Part shown: positions 1-11,731 of the stretch, piece after piece
Position numbering within the stretch: the first letter of the stretch is position 1
Layout: every line of letters begins with the position of its first letter
NCBI GenBank assembly: GCA_021186555.1
Contig: JAJKFL010000010.1
Span: 23,244,679 to 23,308,678, forward strand
DNA length: 64,000 nucleotides
From: Reticulitermes speratus
Taxonomy: Eukaryota; Arthropoda; Insecta; Blattodea; Rhinotermitidae
Direction: 5' to 3'
Notes under the pieces: model-generated
Seen by the model: only the letters and a program-made list of their open reading frames with translations
Told to the model about the DNA's origin: nothing
Databases searched by the model: none
Translations under genes and position numbers: made by a program

Positions 1-541
1 GCAGACCTCCCAGAAATTTGAGAAAAATTAAACTAAATATATGAATAGAAGTTTTCGCTAGGAGATAAATGCATTATTTTAAAAGAATATGAATGAAATT
101 ATTTTAAATTCAGATACTCGCGACGGACTGTAAGCGCTGCGGAAAGCGAGCGGGCTGTGCCCTACCCAGACGTTGCGCAGCTATGCCGAGTGCTGAAATG
201 ACAGCGACAGTTAGGTCGCAGGCCTGAAACCCAGAGAGGGTTTAAAGGAGGACTTCGTATGTCTGTGTACCTGTTCTAACGTTTCAAACGGTGGAATTTT
301 GACAGCCATTTTTACTTATCTGTTTTCAAAGCCAGATTTGTGAACATTGTAATTTTAGTAGTTGAAATTTTAAGGTAAAAATGAAAAAGAGCAGTGCGAA
401 GTATTTACAGGGCATCAAGTGTCCACAATTAACTTTTGCCGAAAAGACTGAGACTAAGAATTTGGGCCTTGCAACACCTGATTTAGATATTTCCCCGTCA
501 TGAAGCAGAATACATACTTATGTGGGAAAATTTAACCCTAA
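1..541. other. No recognised feature
   Basis: I see no coding similarity, terminal inverted repeat or tandem repeat here. It is ordinary AT-rich flanking DNA with a GC-richer patch at about 120-245. Confidence 0.4.
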
Positions 542-622
542 TACAGGGCATACACAAAAGAATGGTGCGGTTTCCCTTTATTCACCATTGAAACCGCACC
601 ATTCTTTTGTGTATACCCTGTA
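542..622. mobile_element. Short mariner-type MITE
   Basis: An 81-bp near-perfect palindrome bounded by TA. The arms (544-573 and 591-620) start with CAGGGCATACACAAAAGAAT and its complement. The same ends bound the larger mariner-like copy at 33646-34218, so this is a solo-TIR derivative of that family with essentially no internal sequence. Confidence 0.8.
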
Positions 623-897
623 TATACGCTAAACATAAGTTGTTGAGTGGCTGTGCTCAAAGAAACGCTATATCAGGCCTTCTCGTTAATCATATAATAA
701 TCCTAGGGCCAGCCCTGCCATAAGAAAGTCCCGCGAGCCGCCACTGCTTCATACCAATCCTGATTTCACCATGCGATCCGTCCGACTGTCATGACGGTCA
801 CTGCTGCTTCGGACGCTGTCTGTGGTATAGCTGTGCATGAGCTTACGAGATGCGTCTCACATATATTATGAATATAAAATGTAAAATTTCCCCTGTG

Positions 898-1124
898 CAC
901 GCCATGAATACATATAGGGGAGTAGGAGTACAGCTCCACTTATTCTTAACCTCGGCACTAGATAGAGCTGAGCGGTCACCTTCACGCTCCGACCGCTTTA
1001 CCCCCGTACCCATCGAATAAGAGACTGGGTGAGCTCCAGAGCCGGACTGGACGTTTCGGAGAATAAACCCCGGATGGTCCAGTCCACAGCTCAGTTACTA
1101 TACCCACTGAGCTATCCCGGCGCC
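898..1124 (-). mobile_element. tRNA-derived SINE, family B2
   Basis: Reverse-strand copy of the SINE seen full length at 25495-25785. The tRNA-like head lies at the right end (CTGAGCTATCCCGGC, complement of an A box). The body carries the family's conserved 'gaccgctttaccccc' and 'actccactcattcttaacctc'-type blocks. Confidence 0.7.
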
Positions 1125-1418
1125 CTCTGTCTCGTATATTGTCCACGTTTCTGAATTTCCTGCTCCGCTTTGCACGCCTTTTTAAATTTGTACTTTGGCC
1201 ACACAGAAAAATGAGTCATTTTTTTGTTGCAGTCTGTATAAATGAAAACCTTTTCAAAAAACTGCCCTCGCCTCTTCTGCGTACAACGTGAGTGGCATAG
1301 TGGACACTCCCCACTCTGCTCCACAACTTCGCACACTCAGTTTTCCAATTTCCGTTCTGTACCATGCTGTCATCAGTGACATGCCAACAGATTACTGCTA
1401 CTGTTTTAACATCTTCAT

Positions 1419-2350
1419 TCATTCTGCAGTCTGTCTTACGACAGGTCCGTAGCCTCTTCATTCTGCAGTCTGTCTTACGACAGGTCCGTAGCCTCTTCAT
1501 TCTGCAGTCTGTCTTACGACAGGTCCGTAGCCACTTCATTCTGCAGTCTGTCTTACGACAGGTCCGTAGCCTCTTCATTCTGCAGTCTGTCTTACGACAG
1601 GTCCGTAGCCTCTTCATTCTGCAGTCTGTCTTACGACAGGTCCGTAGCCTCTTCATTCTGCAGTCTGTCTTACGACAGGTCCGTAGCCTCTTCATTCTGC
1701 AGTCTGTCTTACGACAGGTCCGTAGCCTCTTCATTCTGCAGTCTGTCTTACGACAGGTCCGTAGCCTCTTCATTCTGCAGTCTGTCTTACGACAGGTCCG
1801 TAGCCACTTCATTCTGCAGTCTGTCTTACGACAGGTCCGTAGCCTCTTCATTCTGCAGTCTGTCTTACGACAGGTCCGTAGCCTCTTCATTCTGCAGTCT
1901 GTCTTACGACAGGTCCGTAGCCTCTTCATTCTGTAGCCTGTCTTACGACAGGTCCGTAGCCTCTTCATTCCGTAGTCTGTCTTACGACAGGTCCGTAGCC
2001 TCTTCATTCTGTAGGCTGTCTTACGACAGGTCCGTAACCTCTTCATTCTGCAGTCTGTCTAACGACAGGTCCGTAGCCTCTTCATTCTGCAGTCTGTCTA
2101 ACGACAGGTCCGTAGCCTCTTCATTCTGCAGTCTGTCTTACGACAGGTCCGTAACCTCTTCATTCTGCAGTCTGTCTAACGACAGGTCCGTAGCCTCTTC
2201 ATTCTGCAGTCTGTCTAACGACAGGTCCGTAGCCTCTTCATTCTGCAGTCTGTCTAACGACAGGTCCGTAGCCTCTTCATTCTGCAGTCTGTCTTACGAC
2301 AGGTCCGTAGCCTCTTCATTCTGCAGTCTGTCTAACGACAGGTCCGTAGC
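1419..2350. repeat. 39-bp minisatellite derived from a LINE 3' end
   Basis: About 24 tandem copies of a 39-bp unit with few substitutions. The unit is 13 codons long, so frames stay open on both strands (276 and 190 codons); these are repeat artefacts. Read on the minus strand, one unit spells the last residues and stop of the retrotransposon frame ([11 protein letters not shown], stop). The array is fused directly to the rest of that retrotransposon at 2344-2549. Confidence 0.9.
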
Positions 2351-2549
2351 CTCTTCCAAAGCGAGTTCTCCACACAGTTCGATCTAGTGCTTCCTCTTTC
2401 AATTTACAGTATCTTCTCTTTTCCTTAAGGTCATCCAGTAGCTGCTTACGTCTTCTTCCTCATCTTCCCGTCATTTCTATCCTTCCCTCTATCTTTCCTT
2501 CAATAACATGTTTCAGAAGGCAGTTCCTACGCAAGATGTGACCAATCCC
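2344..2549 (-). mobile_element. Non-LTR retrotransposon fragment (family 1, RT C-terminus)
   Basis: On the minus strand this encodes the same C-terminal segment as the copy at 3290-3790 ([18 protein letters not shown], EALDR). It breaks off at a poly-C tract near 2549. The 39-bp array is its downstream (3') end. Confidence 0.8.
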
Positions 2550-3285
2550 CCCCCCTCCCCCCAAAAATAGGCACCGGTTGCCCACAGTGTCCACAGATGC
2601 AATAACTTACTGCATAAAATAAGTTAGGTGTCATTGTATACATTTATTACTGTTAGAACGTTAAGATGTTCGTAACACTTACATAATTTCAATTTCTTTA
2701 TGGGGGTTACACACGCGTAAGGTAACAGCCGCCATCTTTTGACACGGCGAATACGAAGTGAACACAGTGCAGTGCAAAACTTTTCTGCGTATGCTTGCTC
2801 GTCAGTTTACGCTTTCTCGTTATCGAAACTTTCATCCATTACGTGAAATTACTTGTTGCCAAACTGAAGTTCTTAATACCATCCTGTTACATGTATGTTA
2901 ATAGTTTGTGATACGAGTTCTTTCTGGGCTCAATTGTTTATGCGTGCTGTAACGAATAGGCTGTCTTTGTAAAAGGGGGAAAAATAGACGTGTCTATTTG
3001 CAGTGCTTGATAAAAATGCTGCATATGTAAACTGTGTCAAAGGGTCTTGATGATAACTGCAGCAAGCTGACAGTGGATATCAGCACACGAAGGCTTTCTG
3101 CCGTCAGCAGGGTCCTTTACCTCGCCATAAACTGACTGAATGGATGAATGAATCAGCGACATTGACTTTGCACCAGCATGGAAAATAAACATCTCAAGGC
3201 CGTTAAGGGAAAACTGTAAACGCTGAATATAGTATGCCTAGGAACAAGGAACACTTGTAGCTGAGAAACTGTTTTCTGATTTGAT
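2550..3285. other. No recognised feature
   Basis: After a C-rich run at 2547-2563 I see no coding similarity, TIR or tandem repeat. Confidence 0.35.
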
Positions 3286-3289
3286 GGTT

Positions 3290-3790
3290 GGCGAGATGTT
3301 AAAAATCTTTTCACCACCAAACCGGACTTAAATTTAAGGAAGAAACTAGTAAAGTGCTACATTTGGAGCGTAGCTTTGTATGGTGCTGAAACGTGGACAC
3401 TTCGGAAAGTAGATCGGAAGTATCTGGAGAGTTTTGATATGTGGTGCTGGAGAAGAATGGAGAAGATCAGTTAGACCTATCGTGTGAGAAATGAAGAAGT
3501 ATTACACAGAGTCAAGGAGGAGAGGAATATCGTACATAAAATAAAAAGAAGAAAGGCTAACTGGATTGGTCACATCTTGCGTAGAAACTGCCTTCTGAAA
3601 CATGTGATTGAAGGAAAGTTAGAGGGAAGGATAGAAATGACGGGAAGGCGAGGGAGAAGACGTAAGCAGCTACTGGATGACTTTAAGGAAAAGAGAAGAT
3701 ACTGGAACTTGAAAGAGGAAGCACTAGATCGCACTGTGTGGAGAACTCGCTTTGGAAGAGGCTGTTCTGAGCCCTTGAACTCTACTTCAT
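3290..3790 (+). mobile_element. Non-LTR retrotransposon fragment (family 1, RT C-terminus)
   Basis: A decayed 3' piece of a LINE reverse-transcriptase frame. The first part encodes an 'ETWTLRKVD...MWCWRRM' type motif, then has a stop (tag near 3474). A second open part (3484-3846) encodes [20 protein letters not shown] and a [13 protein letters not shown] basic stretch typical of the carboxyl end of insect RTs. It is 5' truncated and not functional. Confidence 0.85.
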
Positions 3791-3833
3791 CAAGTAAGGT
3801 GAAGCTGTCACTGTGCTTATTGAAGCACCGCGC

Positions 3834-4042
3834 CTTGGAGGTATAGCTCCACCCAGTCTTAACTTCGGTACCAGATGGAGAAACGGTCAAATGATGGACT
3901 CCTTTTGGATTTCTGTACCGTGCGGTTGTTAAATGTTCCGACGTTTCCGGGAAGAGAAAACTATAATGATCCTGCTGGGAGTCGAGTGTCGGTCCTGCAG
4001 CCCGGTCAGTCACGACACTGACTGAGCTATCCTGGCGCTTTC
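3834..4042 (-). mobile_element. tRNA-derived SINE, family B2 (diverged)
   Basis: Begins with 'aggtatagctccac' and ends with 'ctgactgagctatcctggcgc', the complement of the tRNA-like head. The middle is more diverged than other copies. Confidence 0.6.
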
Positions 4043-5493
4043 TACTTACTAAGATAATGTTTTGTACAAGAACTGCATACTTAAGTTTCTGTTATCGTAA
4101 GTACATAGCGCTGAGCTGTGTGATTTATGTTACACATTTGTAACTGTCGTACTGATCACGCCTAGTCATCGCGACTTAGGCAATGTGAAGGTTATCTGGT
4201 TGTGCATTGCTTGGCACCAGCTTGGGCTCCACTGATAGATAGCTGGCTAAAATTATTTTTTTCACATCGGCGCTTTACGTCGCCTTGTATGGGATGATGT
4301 TTATGTCAGTCGAAGGGTAATGCACCGACTGACAGTGCTTGCTCAAGGACACATGCATGTAAATTGTAATTCAAATCAGCGAACTATTTCGCGAAGAGGA
4401 AGCGGAAGAGGGGGTAAACACTTCGGCCCCATATTGCTTCATATTTTGTTTTATTCCAGAAGTTCGGGATGTGACCGACGTTTCGGAGGCAGTAGGTTCT
4501 TTAAAACTGTCTGCACTTTTGTACCAGGCTACACGTCGTCACATACCGAGAAGACGGTAATGTTCACAGCGTGAACAAGCTCAGTGGATGGCGTAATGGG
4601 GGCGTGGCGGTTCGGTTCTATGACGTTATGGTTTACCGTGGGGGTTCAGTTTGTTGTATCTCACAACGTTAGCACGAGTGATGATCATCTGATGTGCGCG
4701 CCAAGAATTTTTCGTTGGGGGGGGGGGGGGTGGGGTGCTGACCCTGACGCTATATATAATTTATGTTTAATTTTAAAAATTATGTTATAAAAATCATGTC
4801 GTAAGCACAACATAACTGTCAGCAACTACATGTATATACATACAAATATAACTACATGTTCCATCACTCAATCACAGTGTCCTATATACTTGTTTTTTTT
4901 TAAAATTTTATTAATTTATTTTTCAAAATTCTAATGTACAGTCATCAGCTGATTTCAGTGGCTGATTTCGGCTGAAGGGTAAATCACGTAAAACGTTTGA
5001 TATCATAATATCTACAAAATCTGTGTTTTTTAAATTTCGGTTTTGGGGGTTTGGGGGGGGGGGCTGCAGCCCGGCAGCCCCCCTTGGTTGCACCCCTGCC
5101 ACCTTCGGAACTACGTGTTGCTGGTATAGTGACAGTCGGCGTAACTTGATTTTCTTGGGAATGGGATATCCCGTTGTGCCAGTTACGGACTTAACTGTGT
5201 TTCTGTACTGACTGACGTAACCTTAGTGTGGTAAAGGTAAAGGTAGCACGTTGTACATTAAATGACATTGTGTAAAATAGCTGTGACTGACAGTGTATTG
5301 TTTTATCTGCCGAATTTCGTTTTATTTCCCTCCTCGTGTGAAAGATAATCGGTTACATAATATTTCTACCGCCTTTTATTAACAAGGCCCTCAAGAAGGC
5401 CACCCTGAGGGTTCAGAGGTGGAAAAGTGCCAGAAAATTGAGAATAACCAAGAAGAAATGAAGCGAAGACGACAAATGTAAGAAGAAATAGAT
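4043..5493. other. No gene; two poly-G tracts
   Basis: No coding similarity seen. Long G runs occur at about 4718-4730 and 5055-5062, each followed by GC-rich DNA. Short open frames are unconvincing. Confidence 0.4.
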
Positions 5494-5781
5494 TACCGTG
5501 CCACGGCTCAGGCGGTTAGTCGCCGGCCTCTCACCGCGGAGGCTCGGGTTCGATCCCGGGTCAGTCCATGTGGGATTTGTGGTGGACAAAGTGGCACTGG
5601 GACAGGTTTTTTTCCCCGAGTACTTCGGTTTTCCCCTGTCAATTTCATTCCACCGGTTCTCCATTACACGGAAAAACGAAAAAAAACTAATCATCTTCAT
5701 CATAGTGTTGCACAATAAGCCTCAAGGCTGCGGTGCGTCCGTAGCATCTGCTGCGGGGCCCTTCACCACAAAAAAAGAAAC
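5494..5781 (+). mobile_element. tRNA-derived SINE, family C
   Basis: The head has an A box (TGGCTCAGGCGG-like, here CGGCTCAGGCGG) and a B box (GGTTCGATCCC). A ~200-bp body follows with 'catgtgggatttgtggtgga' and ends '...gcggggcccttcacca' plus A-rich tail. Same body at 48747-49020 and inverted at 30865-31137, which shows it is a SINE rather than a tRNA gene. Confidence 0.85.
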
Positions 5782-7016
5782 TGGATAAGAGAAGGGAGGA
5801 AGAGGAGGGGAAAATATCAACACCAACAATAAACAGAAAAACGAAATTAGTCTTTGAGCTTAAGAATGAATGGAGCTATACCTCTACTCCTTTTCTATGC
5901 TTTCATTGCATGGAGAGGGACAATTTTACTTTCATTTTCCATCTCTCTTCATCTTGCATGACTTACGTTTTCTATCCTTTTGAGATTTACAATAAATTGT
6001 GACAGTTTGAATCCAGCAGATATTTGGCAGAAATTTCGGGGATCTGTCCGTCGCAAGGTGTCCGGCGACTCCGAACGTCACGGGTCAAAGACGCGCACAT
6101 AAATCGATGTTCCGAGCTGGCTTCGAGTGATCGAGACGTGTTCAAACTCTGCTTTAAGTGTCGTTTTTATGAAACTCATATTTGTCAGCCCAGGTGCATA
6201 AATAGAAAAACTCGAAACCTGATCTCAGTTGCGTCTGCTGCAGTTTATTCAGAGGCAACATAAAGAAATAAATGCGCTATAAAAGACGAAAGCTGTAAAA
6301 CTCTATTTGTGCCCCTCGCAGACCCACTGCTGCTATAACTGCCTCTACAAGTGCGCCTAACTTCGAGCGAAGGACGAACAATGCCTTCGTTTTATGACCA
6401 CAACTTAAATATAAAATTAAACCATAAGGATTTTTTCATGTTAGATTCTGACTTTTAACCATTTAGAACCCAGTGGTAACTATATGCACCACGTGCTGTA
6501 ACATTAAATGCATCTGTTACCGTCCTCAGCTTAAAATCTGGAGAGATAGTTGTTCAGTTGGTAGGCCTGATAGAGCTAGTTCCCTAACGCATATAACTGT
6601 GTGGGTTCCTGCCCATATTTTTACCTGAGGATAGAAACAGGTTCAGTTGCCGAAACGTGTTCTATTTAGAATATCACTTAGTGGACAAATCCAGAAATCT
6701 ATTGTAAAATAGTGTAAATAACTTGATCAGACTATTTTAGAGAGTTCCTTCAGATTGTAATTGACCATCAGCCCCATATAAATTCCATTATGAACAGACA
6801 AATCAGTCATACTGCTTAAAAAGGCATACAGTTCATTGTAAACTAACAAATATGAATACAAATATGATATTATACATCTTACGTGCAAATGATAATACTA
6901 AGTACAGGGTGTGCTTTTGTTAAGTACACATCGTTCGTGCTATGCCGGATTTATGATAAACTAGGATCGAAGGGAATTATTTGCTTTTAGAGGTTTGGAT
7001 GCAAAGAAATATAAAT
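5782..7016. other. No gene; one diverged dispersed repeat
   Basis: The 6455-6510 stretch ('cccagtggtaactatatgca') resembles the extended part of the 114-bp satellite in white intron 10 and another stretch near 10605. Nothing else is recognised. Confidence 0.35.
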
Positions 7017-7260
7017 CGAAACTAATACAAATATTGCACAATTTTAACCTAATTTTAGTAATTGTTTAATATCAAATGTTGTATTTTAATCATTTAATTG
7101 TATAATGTATCATTTACCAAGTATAATCTATGACGATATGTTTTAGCATCAGATGCTCCTTTGTATGAACAGTCTCCCTGAGGATGGTTATTATTGTTAG
7201 CCGAAACATGACGGAGAACTAATAATATAGATGATAACCAACAGATGTGCAGTCAGTTGG
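7017..7260 (+). mobile_element. Foldback-type element with hammerhead-like hairpin
   Basis: Homologous, in inverted orientation, to 54640-54890. It contains a CTGAGGA box, a 5-bp helix and CCGAAAC at 7186-7212, the motif shared by many hairpin elements in this window. Confidence 0.6.
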
Positions 7261-7312
7261 CAACAAATATATTTTTACGTATAAATGACTACAATTCCAT
7301 GTTTCTATATAC

Positions 7313-7799
7313 AGTGGACCCTCGAACTTCGAACGGTTTGATGTTCGAAAAACTTGAAACTGGAACAAAAAATTCGAGGAAAATCCGGTTTTGAAACTCG
7401 AACAAAAACTCGAAAGTCGAACAAAGAATCACGTGGTCGTCACGTGGTCGCCTTCACTCTCTGCTTGGTCCAGATGAAAGAAGGGTAATTCACCTTCCAG
7501 TGAACAGTAATAGCCCTCCTACTATTATTATTGATTGATTATTATACAATATTTTTATGTATGTATTATTATAAATAAAAATTTTCAATTACTGAAATTA
7601 AATATACTTGTTTTATCATTATGATCTTTTGAAATAGACACTTAAAATGTTTTATATTGGGTAAATTTTGGGGGTCTAGAACGGATTAATTCAATTTACA
7701 TTATTTCTTATGGGGAAATTTAACTCGAAAGTCGAACAACTTGAAAGTCGAACCGTCTCCTGGAACGGATTGTGTTCGAAGTTCGAGGTTCCACTGTAT
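7313..7799. mobile_element. Tigger/pogo-like MITE
   Basis: About 487 bp flanked by TA, with TIRs of the form CAGTGG(A)CCTCGAACTTCG at both ends. Internal stretches rich in 'ttcgaa/ctcgaa' repeat the terminal motif. No transposase frame survives. Confidence 0.75.
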
Positions 7800-8480
7800 T
7801 AATATTATGTTTTACACAACCTTTGTGGCACTTCGCCAAATCACTCGTCTCTGAGTGGCCCGCGGTTAGAGGTTGCGCACCACTGAGTTATAACTAGCAG
7901 AACCTATATACGAGATACCAAGTACAGGCCGTTTGTTTTGTCGTGTCTCTGAACGCGGCAGCTGTCGTACGATGTCACGGCGGATGCGGGCGTTCTGTGT
8001 GACAGTGCTGCCGTACTCGGTGACATTCCGTACTTCGCACGTCCTAAAGGAACGAGGCCTGCACCTGTCCATAACCCTCTTGTCCTAGTCCTACACCATG
8101 AAGATTTATCCTGTAGCAATTCTGTACTTGGTACGTCGCACATAATGGACTTATGTTTGTATGCACGCACTGCGCATAATATAAACAGACCTTGGACTCT
8201 GCCCTGGAACTCGTCAGGATTATGATAACCATATTGTCCACAACTACAGTTCTATAATTACCATTTTATATTTTAAAATTTTTAAATATCTTAATATATT
8301 ACTTGTTAATATGATAATAATGTATTGGTGCTTGTGCTCCTTTGTATTTCTGACTGCCGAAACATGTAGGAGTTTTTAAAACTTACGTACAGTTTGTAAT
8401 CGTAACTAACTAACTAACTAACTCCATGAAGCACAGTCCTTCTTGAGAAGCTAACAGGTCCTCATCTAGTCAAGAAATTC
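7800..8480. other. No gene recognised
   Basis: AT-rich DNA. A half copy of the hairpin motif (GCCGAAACATGTAGGAG) lies near 8358. No coding region is supported. Confidence 0.35.
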
Positions 8481-8485
8481 CCCGC

Positions 8486-8997
8486 GTTTTATGGAACCCG
8501 AAGGTTCATTACCGCATTCACAACAGCCCTCCACCTGTCCCTATCCTGAGCCATATAAATCCAGTCCATGCCCCCCATCCCACTTCTTGAAGATCCATTT
8601 TAATATTATCCTCCCATCTACGCCTGGGTCTTTCAAGTGGTCTCCTTCCCTCAGGTCTCCCCACAAAAATCCTGTATGCACCTCTCCCCTCACCCATACA
8701 TGCTACATGCCCGCCCACCTCATTCTTCTTGATTTGATCACCCGAATAATATTTGTTTTTAAGTACATATCATAAAGTTCATCGTTATGTAGTTTTCTCC
8801 ACTCCTGTTACCTCGTCCCTCTTAGCCCCAAATATCCCCCTCAGCACCCTATTCTCGAACACCCTCAGCCTATGTTCCTCCCTCAGTGTGACAGACCAAG
8901 TCTCACACCCATACAAAACAACAGGCAAAATTACAGTTCTGTATATCTTAATCTTTGTATTTTTGGATAGCAAACTGGAAGACAGAAGATCCTGCAC
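8486..8997 (-). mobile_element. Non-LTR retrotransposon fragment (family 2, RT C-terminus)
   Basis: On the minus strand, frames in sequence encode 'VILPVVLYGCETWS', 'RVFENRVLRGIFG', then '[20 protein letters not shown]' and 'MDLQEVGWG', the typical end of an insect LINE RT. Frameshifts between these blocks show decay. Related pieces lie at 18740-19030 and 63349-63600. Confidence 0.85.
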
Positions 8998-9705
8998 CGA
9001 ATGATAGCAATCCTATTATGTGCATCTGTTGGTGTATCAGATCGATGGTTAGAATAATTGAACGCAATGAATAATATCAAATTTTTTCAATAGTGCTTCT
9101 GTTTCTCTTGAGACCACAGGTAGGGCTGCATTCCCTCTCTCTTGAACTTTAATTTGACACTAAGGGAATAAATTTGGGCCTCTAGCTAACATAAATTTAA
9201 TAGCATAGCTACGTGACTGAACAATGGTGCTGAAGTCAGCAGTGGTAACACCTACTTACATGTCCCTTCACAAATGGGAAGAAATTTTAATGATGCTGAA
9301 AGTAGATTACTGAATACTGCGACTGTGGTCAGACCAAAATTAAACGACGATATTTCATGTTACATTGTGAACATAAGGACAGCCTGTCATGTTACCCATA
9401 TTACAAAGGTTGTAAATCATTGGAACCATTCTCCAGTTTACGAGTTCACCCAACACATCTTACCGGTTCATAAAAAGTAATTCATAATTTCACACTGTAT
9501 TTTTATGCCTAAATCATAAGCACGAAACCTTACTGTTGCTTGAGTGATGAAGTTTATTTTGCATGATTTATACAGCCTTGATTCATTCCACTGTGTTATA
9601 GATTTAAATAATTACAGTACTGAAAACTTATTTACACAGCTGCTGAATTGACATGCACTACATCAGGTTGTTGACCTGTACAGGTCATGCACATAACACA
9701 CTGTG
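8998..9705. other. No recognised feature
   Basis: Moderately AT-rich. A 68-codon frame at 9274-9480 has no similarity I recognise and is probably chance. Confidence 0.35.
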
Positions 9706-9945
9706 AGGTAAAGGTAAAGGTCAAGTTCTCCCTAGAACAGGCCATGAAGGCCCAGAGGAGGAGTAGAGGTATAGTTAACCTCTTTCTTTAATCCCTGTAC
9801 TAGATGGGGGTGGGTGGTCAACTTCACGCCCCGGCCGCTTTACCCCAGGAAATCCAGTACCCATTGTACAGGAGGCTGGGTGGGCCCCAGGGCCTGTCTG
9901 GACGGGTGCTGAAAATCTTGCCCCCACCGGGATTCGATCGGTCTT
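9706..9945 (-). mobile_element. SINE, family B (head-truncated)
   Basis: Contains the body blocks 'ggtaaaggtcaagttctccct', 'cggccgctttacccc' and 'gaggctgggtgggccccag', but stops at the B-box-like 'gggattcgatcgg', so the 5' tRNA-like part is missing. Confidence 0.75.
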
Positions 9946-10030
9946 TAATTTACATGTTGTATTCTCGTAACAATTAACAATTCATTGTAATTACACTAGT
10001 GAACAAACATCTTGTTGATCAGATCACAAA

Positions 10031-10172
10031 TTAAAAAGCCAACAAATGCACTGCATTTCCGCAAGTATAGTCTAATGCCCCTACAAATGTTTCAGCTTTA
10101 CCAAGCCATATGTAGCGACATTAGACTATGCTTGTGGAAATACAGTGCATTTGTTGGCTGTTTTAATTTGTG
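10031..10172. mobile_element. Foldback MITE
   Basis: An inverted repeat with ~45-bp arms ('gccaacaaatgcactgcat' at 10037 and its complement near 10150), separated by a short loop containing a decayed hairpin motif. Confidence 0.7.
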
Positions 10173-10744
10173 ATTTGATATCGTGATGCACGGAGAATAT
10201 AACGTGAAATGTTGTTGATGTTTGTGACTACAAGTATAGCAGTTTGAGAATGTTGTAATTGTGGTTCACTGAATCACAAAGACACTGTAATTTAAAATTT
10301 AATATTTGAATCATTTATGTTCGATGTGATTAGATTTAAAGACATAAAGTGTCTGGAATTGACCTTAAAATGGCTATTTACTAGCCAAAACATGTCGCAA
10401 CGGTATTTATAAGTTATATAACATAACCTAATCCATAACCTGTAAACACAATAGCTGTGTAAAAAGGTTTTCAGTATTGTAATCATTTATTTTGTATTCT
10501 TTCTGTATTCAATATGAAAGAAAAAACTACGAATACCACAAAGTGAGGTGGTAAGTATGAGCTCTCCTGTAGTTCACACCGTGTAGATTCTTGCCTACTT
10601 ATGGCATTAACGCCCTAAAGACTAGTGGTAACTCTCTGTACTGTAAGTTTCGACATTTACAGCCGTGCATTTCTCACAACAGTGTCTTTATGTGTTCCAC
10701 GTAATTCTTACAACGAACAGTGCGTCATTCATCCAAATAAAGTA
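10173..10744. other. No gene recognised
   Basis: Around 10370-10410 a decayed copy of the hairpin motif occurs. 10605-10740 is a diverged dispersed repeat related to the 114-bp satellite. Nothing coding is seen. Confidence 0.3.
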
Positions 10745-11408
10745 AATGTGAAATAGTTTATTTATGCCTCGACACAACTGATTGTATTATATTATGTTGT
10801 ATAAATATGTGGCTACATGTTTCGACCAATTACAAGGTCATACTCAAGGCCACTCGAAGACAAAGACATTACAATTGCAAATTCTATTTTGGGGTGAGAA
10901 TGAGATCTTGATCATCTTGTTACACAATTCACATTAATGAAATTCAAAAAATTGTTTTAAAAACTTAAAATAAGGCATTTTTATGTAAAATTTGTCATCG
11001 TTATTTGTTTTCTGTCTTGTTAAATAGCGACGTGTGTACGGTGTGTAGATGTATAATGACATGAAGAATGTATCTGTTGTCTTGTCGACATGAGGCGTGT
11101 ATGTATATTCAGTTCTTATTGTTATGGACCTGGTTTTTGTGTCATGTGTGTGTGCTGGTTGTCAGAAGGAGGAAGTATTAACTATTTTAAATTTTTTAAA
11201 CCCATTCTTTAAATTTAATTAATATGCATTGTGTAACAAATAAGCCTGAGATCTCATTGTGACCCAAAATTAAATTTTTCAATTGTAATTTTCATTTTAT
11301 GTGCATGAGTGGCCTGAGGATATCTTGTAACTGGTCAGACCTGTAGCCACATATTTATGTAATATGATACAATTAGTTGTGTCGATGGCACAAATAAACT
11401 GTTTTGTA
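10745..11408. mobile_element. Foldback element with ~170-bp inverted termini
   Basis: The left end (10748-10920, starting 'atagtttatttatgcctcga') is the diverged inverted copy of 11230-11405. Each arm holds a hairpin motif (left GACC helix followed by CGAAACATGTAG on the minus strand). About 300 bp of AT-rich DNA lies between the arms. Confidence 0.75.
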
Positions 11409-11587
11409 ACTTGCGCTACACAACCGGATGACTAAGAAAAAAAAAAAGTAAATGCATTTCTCGGTGGAATATATTTTGATTTAAGGCTTCCGCCGCGATG
11501 TTGATGAGATCTGCGCTCTTCTGGAAGCACGTAATATCCAAGAATAAATTTTAATTTGTTTATATATCAATCTCACCGTGCATCTTG

Positions 11588-11731
11588 TTTAACAATTCAC
11601 TGTCTGTTAACCAACTAAATGCACTTTTTCCACTTTCACTTCTTATTTACAAGTTCACCCCGTAAACTTGTAAATAAAAAGTGAAAGTGGAAAAGTGCCA
11701 TTAGTTGGTTAATAGACAGTGAATTGTTTAA
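11588..11731. mobile_element. Foldback MITE
   Basis: Near-perfect inverted repeat with ~65-bp arms ('acaattcactgtctgttaac' and complement), with a tiny loop at about 11655-11665. No TA duplication is obvious. Confidence 0.75.

Noticed and set aside
1216..2046. Open frames of 276 and 190 codons
   Set aside because: 39-bp minisatellite derived from a LINE end; no independent coding evidence.
3570..4013. Minus-strand frame of 147 codons
   Set aside because: Antisense of a LINE fragment joined to a SINE; no protein family is recognised.
5494..5570. tRNA genes (also at 19123, 25495, 37127, 38639, 55863 and others)
   Set aside because: A and B boxes are present, but each is followed by the same non-tRNA body found in several copies, so these are SINE heads.
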